From: Candidatus Dojkabacteria bacterium
Lineage (GTDB): Bacteria; Patescibacteriota; Dojkabacteria; B142; WJKM01
Direction of reading: 5' to 3'
Length of the DNA: 18,735 bases
Assembly: GCA_020429465.1 (NCBI GenBank)
Contig: JAGQLH010000016.1
Coordinates: 1-18,735 of the forward strand
Shown piece after piece: positions 17,101 to 18,735 of this stretch; within the stretch, counting starts at the first letter, position 1; the number at the start of each line of letters is the position of its first letter. Both the position numbers and the translations under genes were made by a program. The notes under the pieces were generated by a model. The model did not search any database and was not told where the DNA came from. It was given only the letters and a program-made list of their open reading frames with translations.

Positions 17101-18654
17101 CCAATTATGATTATAATTTTCGGCAGTAGTTTCAAGTGTTGCTCCTCCATACAATTTACCCCCAGTACCACCAATATTCTGGAAATTTGATGGATTGCCA
17201 TCTCCAAGCCAAAATATATATCCATCTTTATCTGAGTGATGAGTAAGGGTAATAGCAGCTGTTCCTAGGCTATTTGCTCCTAAACCAAGAAAACCTTCAG
17301 GCTCATCTGCAACATCTGTTGAAGTTGTAATTGGATGTATAAAGTTTGGATTCGTTATATCCCATTTAGCGACACGACCACGATTATTTGCATCACTTGT
17401 ACTTCTAATATATGGAGCGTTAACATATAAATAACCTTCTGGATCAACTGCTGGAGGAAAACGATTCCCGCTCGCGCTTCCCCACCACAAAAATGGAGTC
17501 GTAAATGCCTCTTGCCCATTTGATTTATTAAGAACAAACATAGATCTCCGTGAAGGATTAGTAGCAAAATATCCTTCGGATATTGAAGAAGCATCTGTCC
17601 AATTCAGTGCGGAAGAAAGATTACATTGGTTGAAACCGGTAACTGTCTGACCATTTGTTCCATCAAGTAGAGAACAATTTTGATTATTCGGGAATGCTTC
17701 AGATTTATCATAGGATTGAAGAGTAGCATTATCGATTGGACGATAATTATTTGTGCCCGCAAGAACTACATAATCATCTACAATTACTGGCCAGTATGTG
17801 AAGAATCCATCTCCTGGTAATTGGGGTGATTTCCATAACAATGAACCAGAATTTGCATTAATTGCATAACCATGACCATCATTTGATGCAAAATAAACAA
17901 TTCCAGCATCATATGCTGCAGAAAAAGATATTGGCCCCTCAGTTTGATATTCCCATAACTTTGTACCAGTAGCAGAATCTAAAGCATAAAAATCACCACT
18001 TCTATTTCCAATAAAGACTTTTCCGTCTACTACAAGCGGATTTGTATCAAATCCTGCTTTTCCTTCAAATGTCCAGACTAACTGAGCATTCGTTGTATTA
18101 TCCTGTATTTTATAAACATACCTATCATGCCCAGCAATATATACCATATCGCCTATTACTGTTGGAGAGTGACCAAGTGGCATATCAGTTTTAAAAAGCC
18201 AACGTTGATTTCCTTGTAAATCAAGAGCATACAATCCTTCTTCCGATGGGATATAAAGTGTGTCATTTGCAGCTATAATTTGAGCTTTCGTCGGTATAAT
18301 AGGTTCAAATCGCTTATACCACTCGAGTGACATATTACTCAGATCTGTTTTACTGATACTTGCATCGGACCATGAATGTCTCAGTGTGTCTCCTCCAGGC
18401 ATAGGCCAACTACCTACTTCAATCTCTTCAGCAGCCAAAAACAAAACCTGACCTTCCTGATTAGTTACATATGGAATCCCAAATACTCCCACACCTACTG
18501 CAAGTACTAAAAAGCCTATCGCGGAAAATAGTAGATAATGAATATTACTCTCGAGGTAATTATATGAACTTAAAACGCCTGGATGAGCTCCGATCCATGT
18601 ATAAGCATTTTTCATGAACCGAGTCGACGTTTTCACAATTCTTTTGGGATCCAT
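11158..18654 (-). CDS. giant modular surface protein: PQQ-type beta-propeller, FIST-like, SGNH-like, CBM6, PKD-like and SLH domains
   Basis: 2498 aa from the ATG at 18654; the frame also allows a TTG start at 18699 that would add 15 residues, but the ATG gives a normal basic N-terminus before the membrane helix (about 40-63). Order: PQQ/BamB-like propeller about 80-570 (repeats such as GLYALDLQGNQRWLF, DFYALDSATGTKLWEY); an unassigned region about 587-1005, partly helical; PKD-like 1010-1100; FIST-like 1109-1444 (KVVFIANNAGFSD, VPVVGAGTGSDN, GHHQGGEYG); TP linker; SGNH-hydrolase-like 1480-1774 with Ser1544 in GMSNTTQEF and DGTHPG; TP linker; CBM6-like 1829-1976; two PKD-like domains 1995-2082 and 2117-2204; Gly/Ser linker; three SLH repeats about 2244-2425; C-terminal membrane helix about 2470-2491 with tail KEKRG. 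It is first in the three-gene minus-strand operon. The protein should be anchored in the membrane at both ends and bound to the wall by SLH. The function is unknown; sensing, adhesion or polymer modification are all possible. Confidence 0.88.
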   Translation of the reverse strand: MDPKRIVKTSTRFMKNAYTWIGAHPGVLSSYNYLESNIHYLLFSAIGFLVLAVGVGVFGIPYVTNQEGQVLFLAAEEIEVGSWPMPGGDTLRHSWSDASISKTDLSNMSLEWYKRFEPIIPTKAQIIAANDTLYIPSEEGLYALDLQGNQRWLFKTDMPLGHSPTVIGDMVYIAGHDRYVYKIQDNTTNAQLVWTFEGKAGFDTNPLVVDGKVFIGNRSGDFYALDSATGTKLWEYQTEGPISFSAAYDAGIVYFASNDGHGYAINANSGSLLWKSPQLPGDGFFTYWPVIVDDYVVLAGTNNYRPIDNATLQSYDKSEAFPNNQNCSLLDGTNGQTVTGFNQCNLSSALNWTDASSISEGYFATNPSRRSMFVLNKSNGQEAFTTPFLWWGSASGNRFPPAVDPEGYLYVNAPYIRSTSDANNRGRVAKWDITNPNFIHPITTSTDVADEPEGFLGLGANSLGTAAITLTHHSDKDGYIFWLGDGNPSNFQNIGGTGGKLYGGATLETTAENYNHNWISFKYGNGPALNNQGAADRSGTHGVQNPPVPYKGKLYFHRSNTLLVFSTSGGNQDKGEITLTSSAPVVERNVISESDLQARLEAHIQTMLDVTDGSGNYIPLRPAYFQGVKHYPRDDIDFDSFHLQYWHNPADTVYTLISALPYVSPSMQGEVRAYIENEFTSYPLYDVTHKGWNNNAAREIFSVPPEVESYYTTITSNGSNSPNPSNTAQTGWDLWDFDPFNYYALWLYAQEGFDTPSNVLTQICSSGRTSLQNVVKQSPPSKADFRLNSTGLNRYLAGYYGFLRLVELNGNSLPSSCSSVGISMTTYNTVSTNYSTLLGYKIDFMNPSSSNYLAANHADFMSQSGLSANSAKQQSQGYPNNFDDDVVQGGHAGGMLYLVPEVGEDLYNQAQSNTRNYIYRHMDSVPYWFVSRMDMATRFNYSHRHMEGTTSHYHEYSGSFLGLAYAAKESRETLSNFLDVPAVERGDLYYIQNLVATLSADLADPNANQAPTVNAGVDQTISSGQTATLSATVADDGKPNPPGSLSITWSKVSGPGTVAFGNGSAASTTATFSTDGEYVLRIQVTDSELSTNDDIRITVGSGTSSGQCVQAGSGHASASGWTFPTQTSYLTNLINEAVSEARAAYGAGTPKVVFIANNAGFSDQNSNEIVISAIKSEFGDVPVVGAGTGSDNYNPFGIDQFTPQSTGTRALAIMPIGGDDVSVQIATGSYAGNNDQTTFDGGRAIANGLTPDPTKQNLLVLMGPGHHGPVETCPDGTQGGNNTCLMEGVKDVWGDTFPTYISAIGWGSADNGTAVYDQVLQSQAIGVLVTGDFDLSVGGVGEDFGGDPADVSEVIMNNLKNDLGGNPDLLFYVPGHPQDEPGYGYTQDTVFPLMRQAVINVFGQLPLFGHHQGGEYGQIAQGTSPVGVRRHFFIAGIKSSGDCGGQTTPTPTPSTSATPTPTPTGGTCTPNQPAWLCLTPVTDMQSGATYRGQQGGLYGNWQNEPSGSHATMIAQANDQITPLDQNGSPDSVNGKIGFMSLGMSNTTQEFSVFMDLMSSDPELSDKVVLVDGAIGGQVAEIWSNPGASAWTTQASRVTAAGLTANQIQAVWVKLANGSAQQNDDLSYMDSLKVDIEDTLMLVKSRYPNVKIVYMGSRIYGGYAPFAQNASLLNADEGGTQNYAYVSAFAVQNIIKDQIAGSYITYQNAPVVAWGPYFWADGQRSGRSDGLQWFESDFAPDGTHPGSGDGQARDKVASMLRTFFVTDPQTRPWFTGDSTPSVTPTPTPTPTGTSTPTPTSTQTSTPTPTQTSTSTPTPTSTSTPPVGTPIAIPGRLELEEYKQGSAGVAYNDSTTGNNGGEYRNDDVDIAATQDSTGNYNVGWITEGEWLAYDISVTSSGLYDLAVRIASGSTGTKSFHIEVNGQNITGPINFSPTGDWQAWNTLTVTDIPLVSGNQEMRVVFDSDNFNINYIDFTQAVASPTPTPTPTPTPTPNVAPVVDAGNSQTITLPSSASLDGSVSDDGLPNGTIITTWSKVSGPGTVTFGSITAIDTTASFGRSGSYVLRLAANDGELNTSDTVTITVNAAPTPTPTPTGTSTPSPTSTPTPTPTPVQNQSPVADAGANKSGFVNTALTMSGSVSDDGLPNGTLISTWAKVSGPGTVSFSEVTSPTTNASFSQTGSYVLSLTANDGELTDVDSVIVTISTQSSGGGSGGSSGGGSSSGGGSSTPTPTVTQIGINLPISPGDVDLSDVAGHTFEQYILRLYVRGVVSGYQDKTFKPDRLVTRGEMAKLIVNAFDIPVQTNGDSFSDVGQDNVFWVYIQTLRNAAISSGYPDGTFRPDVAVTRGEASKFVVLALQVKGETVDLNLPNAFPDTSGHTFESYIAYLASHQANGETVVKGYPDGSFGPNDGTTRGAMSKIIQLSSEAYADSNSASIEDNNQVVAQVQRFDPQVLGASDSIENNEVSTLQTFFIFYLLLIVNISGTVGTLYFYLKEKRG
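13175..13330 (-). repeat. Thr/Pro/Ser low-complexity linker in the giant protein
   Basis: About 50 residues made of TPTPTP, TSTPTPTSTQTS-like and STPTPTQTS-like units lie between the SGNH-like and CBM6-like domains. The DNA is a degenerate array of GTTGG/GTAGG hexamers on the plus strand. Shorter linkers of the same kind occur at about 12305-12400, 12670-12720 and 14265-14325 in this gene. They act as flexible, possibly glycosylated spacers (inference). Confidence 0.8.
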
Positions 18655-18735
18655 ATATTTTGGCTTTCTACAAGCACAATAAAAATTTAAATAGTGCAAT
18701 TATGCATTAAAACTATTACTTTAGTTATCTCTATC

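Noticed and set aside
5682..18654. Recent insertion of the surface-protein operon by a mobile element
   Set aside because: No transposase, integrase, terminal repeats or tRNA-linked duplication is visible; the tRNA-Val at 2594 has no second partial copy that I could find.
18655..18699. TTG start at 18699 for the giant gene
   Set aside because: The ATG at 18654 gives a typical basic N-terminus before the membrane helix; the extra 15 residues (with two Cys) look like upstream leader. Not excluded.

Overview
The window reads as AT-rich chromosomal DNA from a small-genome bacterium. The most likely home is Patescibacteria (Candidate Phyla Radiation). This is an inference from the kinase type (a cytosolic PAS kinase with the H-box SHQLRTPLS followed closely by INWYTEML), long Thr/Pro (TPTPTP) linkers in huge SLH-domain surface proteins, compact spacing and almost no Shine-Dalgarno sequences. 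No ribosomal or other marker gene is present to prove it. The standard code with TGA as stop fits all genes. No mobile element or CRISPR array is visible.

Positions 1-5616 (plus strand) hold housekeeping genes: the 3' end of mutL, overlapping a DUF192 lipoprotein gene; a 313-nt gap with a promoter/terminator pair that could make a short RNA; a Tyr/Asp-rich two-helix membrane protein; clpP, which has no canonical start codon at the expected place; a tRNA-Val(GAC); an orphan PAS histidine kinase; and a cystathionine gamma-lyase-type PLP enzyme.

The main find lies between the kinase and the PLP enzyme. A promoter (TTGACT-18-TAATAT) leads straight into a 15-codon ORF, MRTVVSNHNTCCCPA, with three consecutive Cys codons. 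The last leader codons form arm 1 of a hairpin whose arm 2 can instead pair with the first arm of an intrinsic terminator. This is the layout of a ribosome-stalling transcription attenuator, here apparently reading cysteine supply and controlling a cysteine-forming enzyme.

Positions 5682-18654 (minus strand) are one likely operon of three cell-surface proteins of 2498, 1273 and 532 aa, in transcription order. They share modules: each ends in three SLH repeats; the two large ones share a CBM6-like domain, PKD-like domains, TP linkers and N- and C-terminal membrane helices; the largest and the smallest share a paralogous SGNH-hydrolase-like domain. The giant protein also has a PQQ-type beta-propeller, an unassigned region and a FIST-like domain. 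Together they look like a surface-layer or adhesion/carbohydrate-handling complex. A bidirectional terminator at 5626-5655 separates this operon from the convergent PLP-enzyme gene.
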